This document shows, one piece after another, positions 1 to 7,912 of a DNA stretch of 64,000 nt. A program made the position numbers and the translations under genes. The notes below the pieces were generated by a model. It was given only the letters and a program-made list of their open reading frames with translations, did no database searches and had not been told where the DNA came from. The stretch covers positions 1-64,000 of the forward strand of contig JALFGN010000056.1 in the NCBI GenBank assembly GCA_022777285.1, given 5' to 3'. This DNA is from Blautia sp. (GTDB lineage: Bacteria; Bacillota; Clostridia; Lachnospirales; Lachnospiraceae). Within the stretch, counting starts at the first letter, position 1, and every line of letters starts with the position of its first letter.

Positions 1-445
1 CGCCCCGCCCGGAATTTCTTATTTGCCTGGCCATATGGAAGGATTTCTTAGTACTTTCGGATTTCCTGTAAAATCATCGAAGCAGAAAATTTTTCTTGTC
101 TGAGCACTGCATCCATGCCCGCCCCGCAACACTTCCTGAAAAAGCAAATCAAAGCCTTAACAGGTACCAGCAAAACGGGAGCAGGGATGTTTGATTTCTG
201 CGGCCCTTAGCAAACGCGCTTCGCTTGAACGGTGCACGGACCGCAGTTCATCCCTGCTGCACCGTTTTGGGTACCTGTAACAGCCTTTGCTCAATGCTTT
301 TTTCAGGAAGTGTTGCGGGGCGGGCATGCGATTGCAGTGTGAGTTTTGAAAAATTTTCCTGCCATAAAGGATGATTGTCAGGAAATCCTGAAAGCACTGA
401 AATCCTGAATCGGCCAGAAAATAAGAAATTCCGGGCGGGGCGGGA
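1..445 (+). repeat. Long inverted-repeat element, copy 1 (left edge cut by window)
   Basis: The stretch folds as one very long interrupted hairpin. The outer arm at 1-33 matches the reverse complement of about 413-445. A second stem pairs 115-146 with 295-327, perfect except for one extra T. Near the tip CTGCGG pairs with CCGCAG. The same element recurs in opposite orientation at 56717-57178. The right arm continues G-rich past 445, so its left partner probably extends beyond the window start. No credible coding frame with a ribosome binding site was found. Structured RNA, a MITE-like element or a DNA hairpin target are all possible; I do not recognise a named family. Confidence 0.85.
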
Positions 446-506
446 GCGGGGGAGGATTTCGGGAACCGCCGGGCGGATTATAGCGCAGCTTTCGTCAAGA
501 AAAAAC

Positions 507-535
507 TTGCACACGTTAGAGTGTCGGTGTATGAT
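507..535 (+). promoter_or_regulatory. Promoter of pheA
   Basis: TTGCAC at 507-512 and TATGAT at 530-535 are separated by exactly 17 bases, 41 bases before the pheA start. The spacer holds ACAC-gttaga-GTGT, a possible small operator. Confidence 0.7.
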
Positions 536-575
536 AAAAGGCGTACTACACTGAAAAACAGAGAGGACACAGAAC

Positions 576-1706
576 ATGTTAGATTTAGGAAAGATGCGCC
601 TTGACATTGATGTGATCGACAGTGAGATCGTCCGTCTCTTTGAGGAACGTATGAAGATCTGTGAAAATGTGGCGCAGTTTAAAATTGAAACAGGAAAGCC
701 TGTATTTGATAAAAGTCGTGAGCAGGAAAAGCTCAAAGCTCTTGGCAGCAAGACACACAGTGAATTTAATCGCTGCGGCGTGGAGGAGCTGTTCCAGCAG
801 ATTATGTCCATCAGCCGTAAGCGCCAGTACCAGCTTTTGCAGGAGAACGGGATTGAGGAGAAGAGTGAATTTCTCCGTGTTCCAAAGTTAAAGGACCAGG
901 ATGTGACCGTTGTCTATCAGGGTGTGGAGGGTGCTTACAGTTTTGCCGCTATGAAGACCTTCTTTGGTAATGCTGCTTCCAGTTTCCATGTAAACACCTG
1001 GAAAGACGCCATGGAAGAGATTCGCAAGGGACATGCAGATTATGCCGTTCTTCCCATTGAAAATTCCACAGCCGGTATTGTTCAGGATAACTACGATCTG
1101 CTTACCGAATATGACCATGTGATCGTCGGAGAACAGATCATTCGTTGCGAGCATGTACTCACCGGTCTGCCGGAAGCTTCCCTGGAAGATATCCGCACAG
1201 TCTACTCCCATCCGCAGGCACTGATGCAATGCCGTTCTTTTCTGGATTCTCACAGAGAATGGCATCAGATGGAATGGAATAATACAGCTGCTGCTGCGAA
1301 AAAAGTGGCCGATGAGAAAGACAAGACACAGGCTGCTATCTCCAGCCGCTATGCTGCCGAGCATTTTGGTCTGAAGATCTTAAGTGAGAACATTTATTCC
1401 AACGCAAACAATTCCACTCGTTTTATCATTGTTGCCAAGGATAAAATTTATGCAGAAAATGCAGGAAAAATCAGCGTCAGCTATGAGCTGCCTCATGAAA
1501 GCGGAAGTCTGTATAACAGCCTTTCTCATTTTATTTACAATGGTCTGAATATGACAAAGATTGAATCCCGCCCCATTCTGGAACGCAACTGGGAATACCG
1601 TTTCTTTGTGGATTTTGAAGGAAATCTCAGCGAAAGCGCAGTCAAGAATGCCCTTCGCGGTCTGAGGGCGGAAGTCCGCAACCTGCGCGTACACGGAAAT
1701 TACTAA
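576..1706 (+). CDS. pheA: Bifunctional chorismate mutase / prephenate dehydratase
   Basis: It converts chorismate to prephenate and then phenylpyruvate, the committed steps of phenylalanine synthesis, in the cytoplasm. Residues 1-90 are an AroQ-type helical chorismate mutase (LGKMRLDIDVIDSEIVRLF). Residues about 108-290 are the prephenate dehydratase domain, with YQGVEGAYS, LPIENSTAGIV and the catalytic-site TRF motif in NNSTRFIIV. Residues about 298-376 are an ACT domain with GSLYNSL and ESRP, the phenylalanine-sensing motifs of the family, so feedback inhibition is expected. Length 376 is normal for P-proteins. The start has GAGAGGACACAGAAC upstream. The next gene, an AAA ATPase, follows after 16 bases and is probably cotranscribed. 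Confidence 0.96.
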   Translation: MLDLGKMRLDIDVIDSEIVRLFEERMKICENVAQFKIETGKPVFDKSREQEKLKALGSKTHSEFNRCGVEELFQQIMSISRKRQYQLLQENGIEEKSEFLRVPKLKDQDVTVVYQGVEGAYSFAAMKTFFGNAASSFHVNTWKDAMEEIRKGHADYAVLPIENSTAGIVQDNYDLLTEYDHVIVGEQIIRCEHVLTGLPEASLEDIRTVYSHPQALMQCRSFLDSHREWHQMEWNNTAAAAKKVADEKDKTQAAISSRYAAEHFGLKILSENIYSNANNSTRFIIVAKDKIYAENAGKISVSYELPHESGSLYNSLSHFIYNGLNMTKIESRPILERNWEYRFFVDFEGNLSESAVKNALRGLRAEVRNLRVHGNY

Positions 1707-1722
1707 GGAAGAAGGAAGAAAA

Positions 1723-3033
1723 ATGGTAAATATTAAGGACTGTATTTTATATCGTAACTTTGAACATGGAGAGATTCTGGATCAGATGGTTTCCATCCTC
1801 CAGGCTTTTCAGACACATGCTCTGGAGGATGCCGATTGTCTGGAAGAAAAACGGGATGCTTTTTACAACTGTATGAATGGTCTGGCAGAAATGGCCGGTT
1901 CTTATGGTTTCTCAGGAAATCTCTGGCATGATTATCTGACTTTTCTTCTGGTAAATCATGAAAATGCATTCAGTACTGCCTGTGAAATCACGGGTCCTGT
2001 AGAAGGAAGCATTAACGAACTGGCAAAAAATGATTTCCGTATTTTCAAATCGCTCTATGACTTTGACATCACACAGTTGGATTCTGTATTTTCCAGTACC
2101 TGTGCAGCATTGCTTTCTGATTACATCAATGTAAATGAAAACAGCAAGCTGTTCAACAAACGCATCCGTGACCGGATCTGCTCCCTCAGTGACCGCTTAA
2201 GCACTGCCGCTACAACCGAAGAATTCATGATGGATATGGTGGATTTCTATAAGGATTTCGGTGTAGGAAAGCTTGGTCTGCATAAAGCCTTCCGCCTGGA
2301 ACATAAGACGACGGATGACCAGGTACAGATTGTGCCGATTACAAGAATCGCCCATGTACAGCTGGATGATCTGGTTGGCTATGAGATTCCGAAAAAGAAA
2401 CTGATCGATAACACAGAAGCTTTTATCAAAGGAAAACGGGCAAACAACTGCCTTTTGTTCGGAGATGCCGGAACCGGAAAATCCTCCAGCATCAAAGCGA
2501 TCCTGAATCAATACTACGATCAGGGTCTGCGTATCATTGAAGTTTACAAACATCAGTTTAAAGATCTCAATGATGTGATCGCACAGATCAAAAACCGAAA
2601 TTATAAATTTATTATTTATATGGATGACCTGTCCTTTGAAGAATTCGAGATCGAATACAAATACCTGAAAGCAGTCATTGAAGGTGGTCTGGAAAAGAAA
2701 CCGGATAATATCCTGATCTACGCTACCTCCAACCGCCGTCATCTGATCCGCGAAACCTTCCGGGATAAAGCAGACCGGGATGAAGAACTTCACACAAACG
2801 ATACCGTACAGGAGAAACTGTCTCTGGTATCCCGCTTCGGTGTGACCATCTATTTCGGCTCTCCGGAGAAAAAAGAATTCCAGAATATTGTACTGGCCCT
2901 TGCCGAAAAGAACGGCATTACGATGGATCGGGATCAGCTGCTGCTCCAGGCCAATGCATGGGAACTGCAGCACGGAGGACTCTCCGGACGTACCGCACAA
3001 CAATTTATCGATTATCTGCTTGGCCAGCAGTAA
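1723..3033 (+). CDS. DUF815-type AAA+ ATPase
   Basis: This is a 436-residue P-loop ATPase resembling the DUF815 family. The N-terminal 190 residues are helical and unassigned. From about residue 205 comes the family-like segment ITRIAHVQLDDLVGYE, then Walker A GDAGTGKSS near residue 246, Walker B-like FIIYMDDLSFEEFE near 295, and the sensor-like ILIYATSNRRHLI, followed by a C-terminal helical lid. There is no signal peptide or membrane segment. The family has no firmly established function that I can name. It is read from the pheA promoter (AAGGAAGAAGGAAGAAAA before the ATG), which may be mere cotranscription. Family assignment is fairly sure; the role is unknown. Confidence 0.85.
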   Translation: MVNIKDCILYRNFEHGEILDQMVSILQAFQTHALEDADCLEEKRDAFYNCMNGLAEMAGSYGFSGNLWHDYLTFLLVNHENAFSTACEITGPVEGSINELAKNDFRIFKSLYDFDITQLDSVFSSTCAALLSDYINVNENSKLFNKRIRDRICSLSDRLSTAATTEEFMMDMVDFYKDFGVGKLGLHKAFRLEHKTTDDQVQIVPITRIAHVQLDDLVGYEIPKKKLIDNTEAFIKGKRANNCLLFGDAGTGKSSSIKAILNQYYDQGLRIIEVYKHQFKDLNDVIAQIKNRNYKFIIYMDDLSFEEFEIEYKYLKAVIEGGLEKKPDNILIYATSNRRHLIRETFRDKADRDEELHTNDTVQEKLSLVSRFGVTIYFGSPEKKEFQNIVLALAEKNGITMDRDQLLLQANAWELQHGGLSGRTAQQFIDYLLGQQ

Positions 3034-3103
3034 TTAAGTGTTTATAATAGATTGCTGCATCGAAAAACCTGTCATGTATGCAAATCGATGCTTTGCACCC
3101 AAT

Positions 3104-3137
3104 AAAAAAGTCCATCGCAAAGGCGATGGACTTTTTT
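3104..3137. terminator. Bidirectional terminator between the DUF815 gene and rnpB
   Basis: A perfect hairpin (GTCCATCGC / GCGATGGAC) is flanked by an A-run on the left and a T-run on the right. It can stop the plus-strand pheA transcript and the minus-strand RNase P RNA. Confidence 0.9.
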
Positions 3138-3154
3138 ACATTCTCTGTTTTTTG

Positions 3155-3508
3155 TGTCCAGCAAAACTGTAAGCCGGGTTATGTCGAGAATAATCATCTA
3201 TCTAATTCTGCTGTTGCCAACAGACTTCAGCGACCCACCTAAAAGCGTGACGGGCAGCCACATTGCTTTTTATTCGGTCTTGCTTCGGATGGGGTTTACA
3301 TATGCCCTTTCTGTTACCAGAAAAGCGGTAGTCTCTTACACTGCCCTTCCACCCTTACCGGCAAAAGCCGGCGGTATATTTCTGTTGCACTATCCTTGGA
3401 GTCGCCTCCACCGGACGTTATCCGGCATCCTGCCCTGCGAAGCCCGGACTTTCCTCACCTGGCCCCTTTCGGTCCTGCCAGCCGCGATTATTCATCTTAC
3501 TGAACACA
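3155..3508 (-). ncRNA. rnpB: RNase P RNA, bacterial type A
   Basis: The catalytic RNA of RNase P, which trims tRNA 5' ends. Reading the minus strand, the universal motifs appear in order: GAGGAAAGTCCGGGCT near the 5' end, a GGGTGGAAGG region, the ACAGAAA stretch, and a 3' block with AGATAGATGATTATTC followed by ACATAACCCGGCTTA. The last block pairs with the 5' core (P4 pseudoknot). The overall order fits the ancestral type A fold rather than the Bacillus type B, as expected for Clostridia. Ends were set from the promoter at 3515-3543 and the hairpin at 3104-3137, so each is accurate to about 5-10 bases. It is transcribed away from the nucleoside kinase stop at 3550. Confidence 0.95.
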
Positions 3509-3514
3509 AACGTC

Positions 3515-3543
3515 ATTTTAACACAGGATTTCCTGTTTGTAAA
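3515..3543 (-). promoter_or_regulatory. Promoter of rnpB
   Basis: On the minus strand TTTACA (3543-3538) and TAAAAT (3520-3515) are separated by 17 bases, about 7 bases before the RNA 5' end. It lies immediately after the stop of the kinase gene. Confidence 0.75.
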
Positions 3544-3549
3544 TATTTT

Positions 3550-5217
3550 TTACACGTCAAAGCATCCGCCTCCGATAAATTCCCGAAGAAGTGAGGTGCC
3601 CGGCACGGCTTCGCCCGGCATTCCTACAAAATAATCCAGGAATTTTAACAATCGTTTGGCTTCGTTGTATTCCGGTTCCTCCGGCGTAATCCCGAACAGC
3701 AAAGGCTCTGCATAGATTTTCAGAACTGCCAATTCATAGATCAAGGCGGAATTGAACATAACGTCTGCGGATTCCTGATAAGGAAAGATATTGGCTTCTT
3801 CTCCTCTTCGCACAGAGTTCCACATAGCAATGGTATGTTTTGCAGAGGTTCCTCTGGTCCGTGCATCCCGCACGATCCGGCGGATCAGTCTTCCGTCTGT
3901 AGTCGGAATCCGGTTATGCTCATCAATATTCAGCTGGGTCAGCGCACTGACATAGATTTTAAATTTATTTTCTCTTGGCATATTTTCGCTGAGTTTGTCA
4001 TTGAGGCAATGAATGCCTTCAATAACCAGAATATCTTCCGGTCCCAGCTGAAGGGTGTTTCCTTTGTATTCCCGGACACCGGTTTTAAAATTATAGGAGG
4101 GAAGTTCCACCGTCTTCCCGTTTAACAATGCCATCATATCTTTGTTAAACTGTTTTGTATCAATGGCTTCCAGACATTCAAAGTTATAGTTTCCTTCCTC
4201 ATCCAGCGGTGTCTGATCCCGATTGACAAAGTAATTGTCCACAGCAATGGGATGCGGCCGCAGGCCATGAGCAGCCAGCTGGATGGAAAGCCGGTGTGAA
4301 AATGTGGTTTTTCCGGAAGAAGAAGGACCGGCAATCATAATAAATTTTTTATTCCCTGCTTGTGCAATCTGTTCTGCAATCTTTGCGATTTTACTTTCCT
4401 GCAGGGCTTCTGCAATCAGAATCAGCTGGTTGCTGCCCTGATGCGTAATCTGGCTGTTCAAATCTCCGACTGTCTCGGTATGCATCATAGCTGCCCACTG
4501 ATTTGCTTCTTTCTGTACCTGAAAGATCTTCGGTTCCGGCTGAAACGGCGGAACTGTTTCCGGATTACTCTGTTCCGGAAGCTGAAGTACAAATCCCTCA
4601 TTATAAGGATACAGTTCAAAGTATTTCAGATATCCTGTATGATTGACCATGAACCCATAGAAATAATCTTCAAATTCTTCCAGACTGTACAGATTTACTT
4701 TGGAAACAATCCGATAATGGAACAGTTTTTCTTTGTCATACATACCGTATTTGTGAAACAGTTCAATCGCATCGGATGTGCTGAGCGTTCTTTTCTTGAT
4801 TGGAATCTTGCGTTCTACCATTTCCTGCATATATTTTTTTACCTGATCAAGAAATTCCTGATCTACCGTCACATCTCCGTCAACGGTAAAATAATATCCC
4901 GAACTGACGGAAAAATGAATCACGACTTTTCGGATTCGTTCCGGTCCTGCCACATGATACACAGCTTTCAGCAGAAGCAGACACACACTTCTTTTATAGC
5001 TTTTGTGTCCGATTCCGTCAGCAGTTGTAATAAATTCAATGGTGCTGTTTTCTTTTGGTTTTTTATGCAATTCCCGCAGTTTTCCTTTTTCCAGAACCAG
5101 GACAATGGGATAGCGGGTGGCTCCTTCGTATTCTTTTGCAATCTCTGCAAACGTGGTTCCTTTTGGATATTGTTTCACTTTTCCCAGAATTTTCACGGAT
5201 ACCATTTTTTCTTCCAT
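3550..5217 (-). CDS. TGS-domain nucleoside (uridine) kinase
   Basis: A 555-residue cytosolic kinase. Residues 1-65 form a TGS domain like that of threonyl-tRNA synthetase (VSVKILGKVKQYPKGTTF). Residues 65-190 resemble the synthetase second additional domain, including HFSVSSGYYFTVDGD. From about residue 285 there is a phosphoribulokinase/uridine kinase domain with P-loop GPSSSGKTTFS, followed by DNYF and VIEGIHCLN. This domain order is standard for the large nucleoside kinases of Clostridia, which are roughly 550 residues. It probably phosphorylates uridine or a related nucleoside; the substrate is inferred. The start has AGGAGG six bases upstream. It is the last gene of the dgt-dnaG-rpoD direction and follows nif3-like by 28 bases. 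Confidence 0.9.
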   Translation of the reverse strand: MEEKMVSVKILGKVKQYPKGTTFAEIAKEYEGATRYPIVLVLEKGKLRELHKKPKENSTIEFITTADGIGHKSYKRSVCLLLLKAVYHVAGPERIRKVVIHFSVSSGYYFTVDGDVTVDQEFLDQVKKYMQEMVERKIPIKKRTLSTSDAIELFHKYGMYDKEKLFHYRIVSKVNLYSLEEFEDYFYGFMVNHTGYLKYFELYPYNEGFVLQLPEQSNPETVPPFQPEPKIFQVQKEANQWAAMMHTETVGDLNSQITHQGSNQLILIAEALQESKIAKIAEQIAQAGNKKFIMIAGPSSSGKTTFSHRLSIQLAAHGLRPHPIAVDNYFVNRDQTPLDEEGNYNFECLEAIDTKQFNKDMMALLNGKTVELPSYNFKTGVREYKGNTLQLGPEDILVIEGIHCLNDKLSENMPRENKFKIYVSALTQLNIDEHNRIPTTDGRLIRRIVRDARTRGTSAKHTIAMWNSVRRGEEANIFPYQESADVMFNSALIYELAVLKIYAEPLLFGITPEEPEYNEAKRLLKFLDYFVGMPGEAVPGTSLLREFIGGGCFDV

Positions 5218-5245
5218 AATCTGCCTCCTGTGGCGCCTTACTTCT

Positions 5246-6028
5246 TTACAGTACGGTGCAGGGATGGAGTATTTCCATCTTCTTTACGGTAAGCTCAGGC
5301 AGGATCTGTGCCAGTTCTTTCTCCATGTATTCCATGAAGATATACTCTGTTCCATAATGTCCGGCATCAATGATGCAGACCCCCTGTGCCACAGCATCCA
5401 TAGCTGTGTGATAATCCACATCGCCTGTGATATAGACCTGTGCCTCTTTTTTGAGCACTTCTTTCATCAGACTCTTTCCGGAGCCGGTACATACAGCGGC
5501 TCTTCGGATTTCCCGATCCGGATCTCCATAGATTGTCACATGGGGAAGGACAAATTGCTGTTTTACAAAACGGGCACAGTCTTCCAGAGTCATGGTCTTC
5601 GGAAGATTTCCTACTCTTCCGATGCCTTCTTTTCTTTCCTTTTCTTCATAAGTCACTTCCAGAACTTCTCTGTCTGCAAGCTGCAGCAGATCTGCAGAAA
5701 GCTCTGCCATTCCCAGAATGTCAAAATTCGTATGCATGGCATAATAACTTATGTCACCGACAAGGAGTTTTATGATTCTTCTGCCGATAAAATCCTCTTC
5801 TACCACCCGTTTCATACCGGAAAAGATCAGCGGATGATGCGTGATCATCAGATCTGCTCCCCAGGACAGGGCAGCCTCCAGCGTCTCATCGGTCACATCA
5901 AGGGCAAGAAACACCTTCTTTACCTCTTTTTCTTTGCTTCCTGCCAGAAGTCCTACATTATCCCATCCTTCTGCAAAAGCGGGACTGTATTTTCTTTCCA
6001 GTTTTTCTATAATTTCTTTACATTTCAT
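5246..6028 (-). CDS. Nif3-like dinuclear metal-centre protein (YqfO family)
   Basis: A 260-residue member of the NIF3/YqfO family, which forms ring hexamers with a two-metal site. Visible metal-ligand motifs are ITHHPLIF near residue 80, MHTNFD near 116 and a C-terminal DAGHYGTEYIFME. The biochemical role of the family is still debated; GTP cyclohydrolase-like labels are unreliable. It overlaps the trmK stop by 11 bases, the typical Firmicutes arrangement, which implies translational coupling. It is the short form without the inserted PII-like CutA domain seen in longer Bacillus proteins. Confidence 0.92.
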   Translation of the reverse strand: MKCKEIIEKLERKYSPAFAEGWDNVGLLAGSKEKEVKKVFLALDVTDETLEAALSWGADLMITHHPLIFSGMKRVVEEDFIGRRIIKLLVGDISYYAMHTNFDILGMAELSADLLQLADREVLEVTYEEKERKEGIGRVGNLPKTMTLEDCARFVKQQFVLPHVTIYGDPDREIRRAAVCTGSGKSLMKEVLKKEAQVYITGDVDYHTAMDAVAQGVCIIDAGHYGTEYIFMEYMEKELAQILPELTVKKMEILHPCTVL

Positions 6029-6731
6029 ATGCTTTCAAGGCCTCTTCGATCCGGCTGTATTCCTGCTCCAGTTCCTGCAGACGACTGGCAGACCCCGGGG
6101 TTCCTGCCTCTTTGAGGTGACTGCGAACGCGTCCCTTTGCTTCCTTTTCTTTCAGCAGAAACTGAAGAAGAACCGGATGTTTTGTTTTGAGCAGTTCGGC
6201 TCCATAGAGATACTCGATTTCCCGCTCATAGTGTTGTTCTTTCTGCATGACTTTCATCATTGGATAGTATTTTCCGTCTTCCAGTACCATCTCTTCCTGG
6301 ACGATTCCATATCCGGCACTGTGAAGGAATCTGCGAAAATGGGCAATTTCTGATTGTGGCTGAAGAATCAGGTAGGATACCGTCTCCAGAACCACCTTTC
6401 CTTCTGTGATGATTTTTTCCATAAGGGGACCGCCCATTCCCGCAATGACCACACCGTCTGCTTCACCGGGATTTAATGCTTTTACGCCATCCGACAGACG
6501 GGTGGTTATGTAGTCTCCCAGTCCATATTCCTGAATGTGTGCGCGGGCTCTCATAAGGGGACCCTGATTCACATCCATGGCAATGGCTCCGGGTATGATT
6601 CCTTTTCCCATCAGATAGATGGGGATATATCCATGATCACAACCGACATCTGCGATCCTGCTTCCTTTTTCTACAAAAGAAGCTACGGTTTCCAGTCGTT
6701 TTGACAGTTGTATTTTTTTCTTATCTTTCAT
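6018..6731 (-). CDS. trmK: tRNA (adenine22-N1)-methyltransferase
   Basis: It methylates N1 of A22 in tRNA using S-adenosylmethionine. The 237-residue protein has the family N-terminus LSKRLETVASFVEKGSRIADVGCDHGYIPIYL, containing the SAM-binding motif I DVGCDHG. It is followed by AIAMDVNQGPL (motif II) and VVIAGMGGPLM, the characteristic TrmK signature. The C-terminal third is coiled coil. It lies between rpoD (11-base gap) and the nif3-like gene (11-base overlap), a conserved Firmicutes neighbourhood. Confidence 0.93.
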   Translation of the reverse strand: MKDKKKIQLSKRLETVASFVEKGSRIADVGCDHGYIPIYLMGKGIIPGAIAMDVNQGPLMRARAHIQEYGLGDYITTRLSDGVKALNPGEADGVVIAGMGGPLMEKIITEGKVVLETVSYLILQPQSEIAHFRRFLHSAGYGIVQEEMVLEDGKYYPMMKVMQKEQHYEREIEYLYGAELLKTKHPVLLQFLLKEKEAKGRVRSHLKEAGTPGSASRLQELEQEYSRIEEALKAYEM

Positions 6732-6742
6732 TTTGACCCATC

Positions 6743-7873
6743 CTAGTCAAGATAATCTTTCAATTTGCGGCTGCGGCTTGGATGACGCAGTTTTCTCAGG
6801 GCCTTTGCCTCGATCTGACGGATACGTTCTCTTGTTACATTGAATTCTTTTCCTACTTCTTCCAGTGTTCTTGCTCTTCCGTCGTCCAGACCGAAACGCA
6901 GGCGAAGTACTTTCTGTTCTCTGTCTGTAAGGGTGCTGAGTACTTCCACCAGCTGTTCTTTCAGAAGCGTAAATGCGGCTGCATCTGCCGGTACCGGTAC
7001 ATTGTCGTCCTGAATGAAATCTCCCAGATGACTGTCTTCTTCTTCACCGATCGGGGTTTCAAGAGAAACGGGTTCCTGTGAGATTTTCAGAATTTCACGT
7101 ACGCGGTCTACGGACATATCCATTTTTTCTGCAATTTCTTCCGGCTGCGGTTCTCTTCCCAGTTCCTGAAGAAGCTGACGGGAAACACGGATCAGTTTGT
7201 TAATGGTTTCTACCATATGCACCGGAATTCGAATGGTACGTGCCTGGTCTGCAATGGCTCTGGTGATTGCCTGACGGATCCACCAGGTTGCATAAGTGGA
7301 GAATTTATATCCTTTTCTGTAATCGAATTTTTCCACTGCTTTAATCAGACCCAGGTTTCCTTCCTGAATCAGATCCAGAAAGAGCATTCCTCTTCCTACA
7401 TAGCGTTTCGCAATGCTGACTACCAGACGGAGGTTTGCTTCTGCCAGACGTTTTTTGGCAGCTTCATCTCCTTCTTCCATACGTTTTGCCAGATTGATTT
7501 CCTCTTCTGCTGAGAGGAGCGGAACTTTTCCGATCTCTTTCAGATACATACGGACCGGATCTTCGATGCTGACGCCTTCCGGAACGGAAAGGTCAATATT
7601 TTCCATATCCACTTCATCCTCTTCCGAAAGACGCATATCATCGTCATCATTGAGGAGGAATTCATCGGCATCTCCTTCTGTGATTCGAAGCACATCAATT
7701 CCGCAGGATTCCAGATAATCAAAGACCTTATCCATTGCATCCGGATCCAGGGGAATCTCTTTAAATGCATCATTTACCTCTTTGTATTCCAGGACATTCT
7801 TTTTCTTTTTGCCCATTTCCACCAGCTCCTGCAGTTTTTCACTGAACTTTGCCATATTCATATTGGTTTCCAT
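6743..7873 (-). CDS. rpoD: Primary RNA polymerase sigma factor (sigma-70)
   Basis: The housekeeping sigma factor, which matches the -35/-10 hexamers found across this window. At 376 residues it is the short Firmicutes SigA form. Region 1.1 is an acidic stretch ([22 protein letters not shown]). Region 1.2 follows with [16 protein letters not shown]. Region 2 has the -10-reading helix [17 protein letters not shown]. Regions 3 and 4 end in [31 protein letters not shown], the -35-binding HTH. It lies directly downstream of dnaG, the conserved macromolecular-synthesis pairing. Confidence 0.98.
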   Translation of the reverse strand: METNMNMAKFSEKLQELVEMGKKKKNVLEYKEVNDAFKEIPLDPDAMDKVFDYLESCGIDVLRITEGDADEFLLNDDDDMRLSEEDEVDMENIDLSVPEGVSIEDPVRMYLKEIGKVPLLSAEEEINLAKRMEEGDEAAKKRLAEANLRLVVSIAKRYVGRGMLFLDLIQEGNLGLIKAVEKFDYRKGYKFSTYATWWIRQAITRAIADQARTIRIPVHMVETINKLIRVSRQLLQELGREPQPEEIAEKMDMSVDRVREILKISQEPVSLETPIGEEEDSHLGDFIQDDNVPVPADAAAFTLLKEQLVEVLSTLTDREQKVLRLRFGLDDGRARTLEEVGKEFNVTRERIRQIEAKALRKLRHPSRSRKLKDYLD

Positions 7874-7912
7874 CTTTGTTCCATCCTCTCATAACTTATT
7901 TATATCTTTACC

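Noticed and set aside
248..811. Long minus-strand frame across copy 1 of the inverted repeat and the pheA start
   Set aside because: It covers a noncoding palindrome and runs antisense into pheA, with no RBS or recognisable protein pattern.
3154..3594. Plus-strand open frame over 3154-3594
   Set aside because: The stretch is RNase P RNA on the opposite strand; all RNA signature motifs are present.
4360..5292. Long plus-strand frame opposite the nucleoside kinase, and similar long antisense frames (for example 11828-12850, 17388-18389, 46832-47887)
   Set aside because: They lie opposite well-conserved genes, are rich in Cys/Phe/His/Ser as expected of antisense reading, and lack RBSs.
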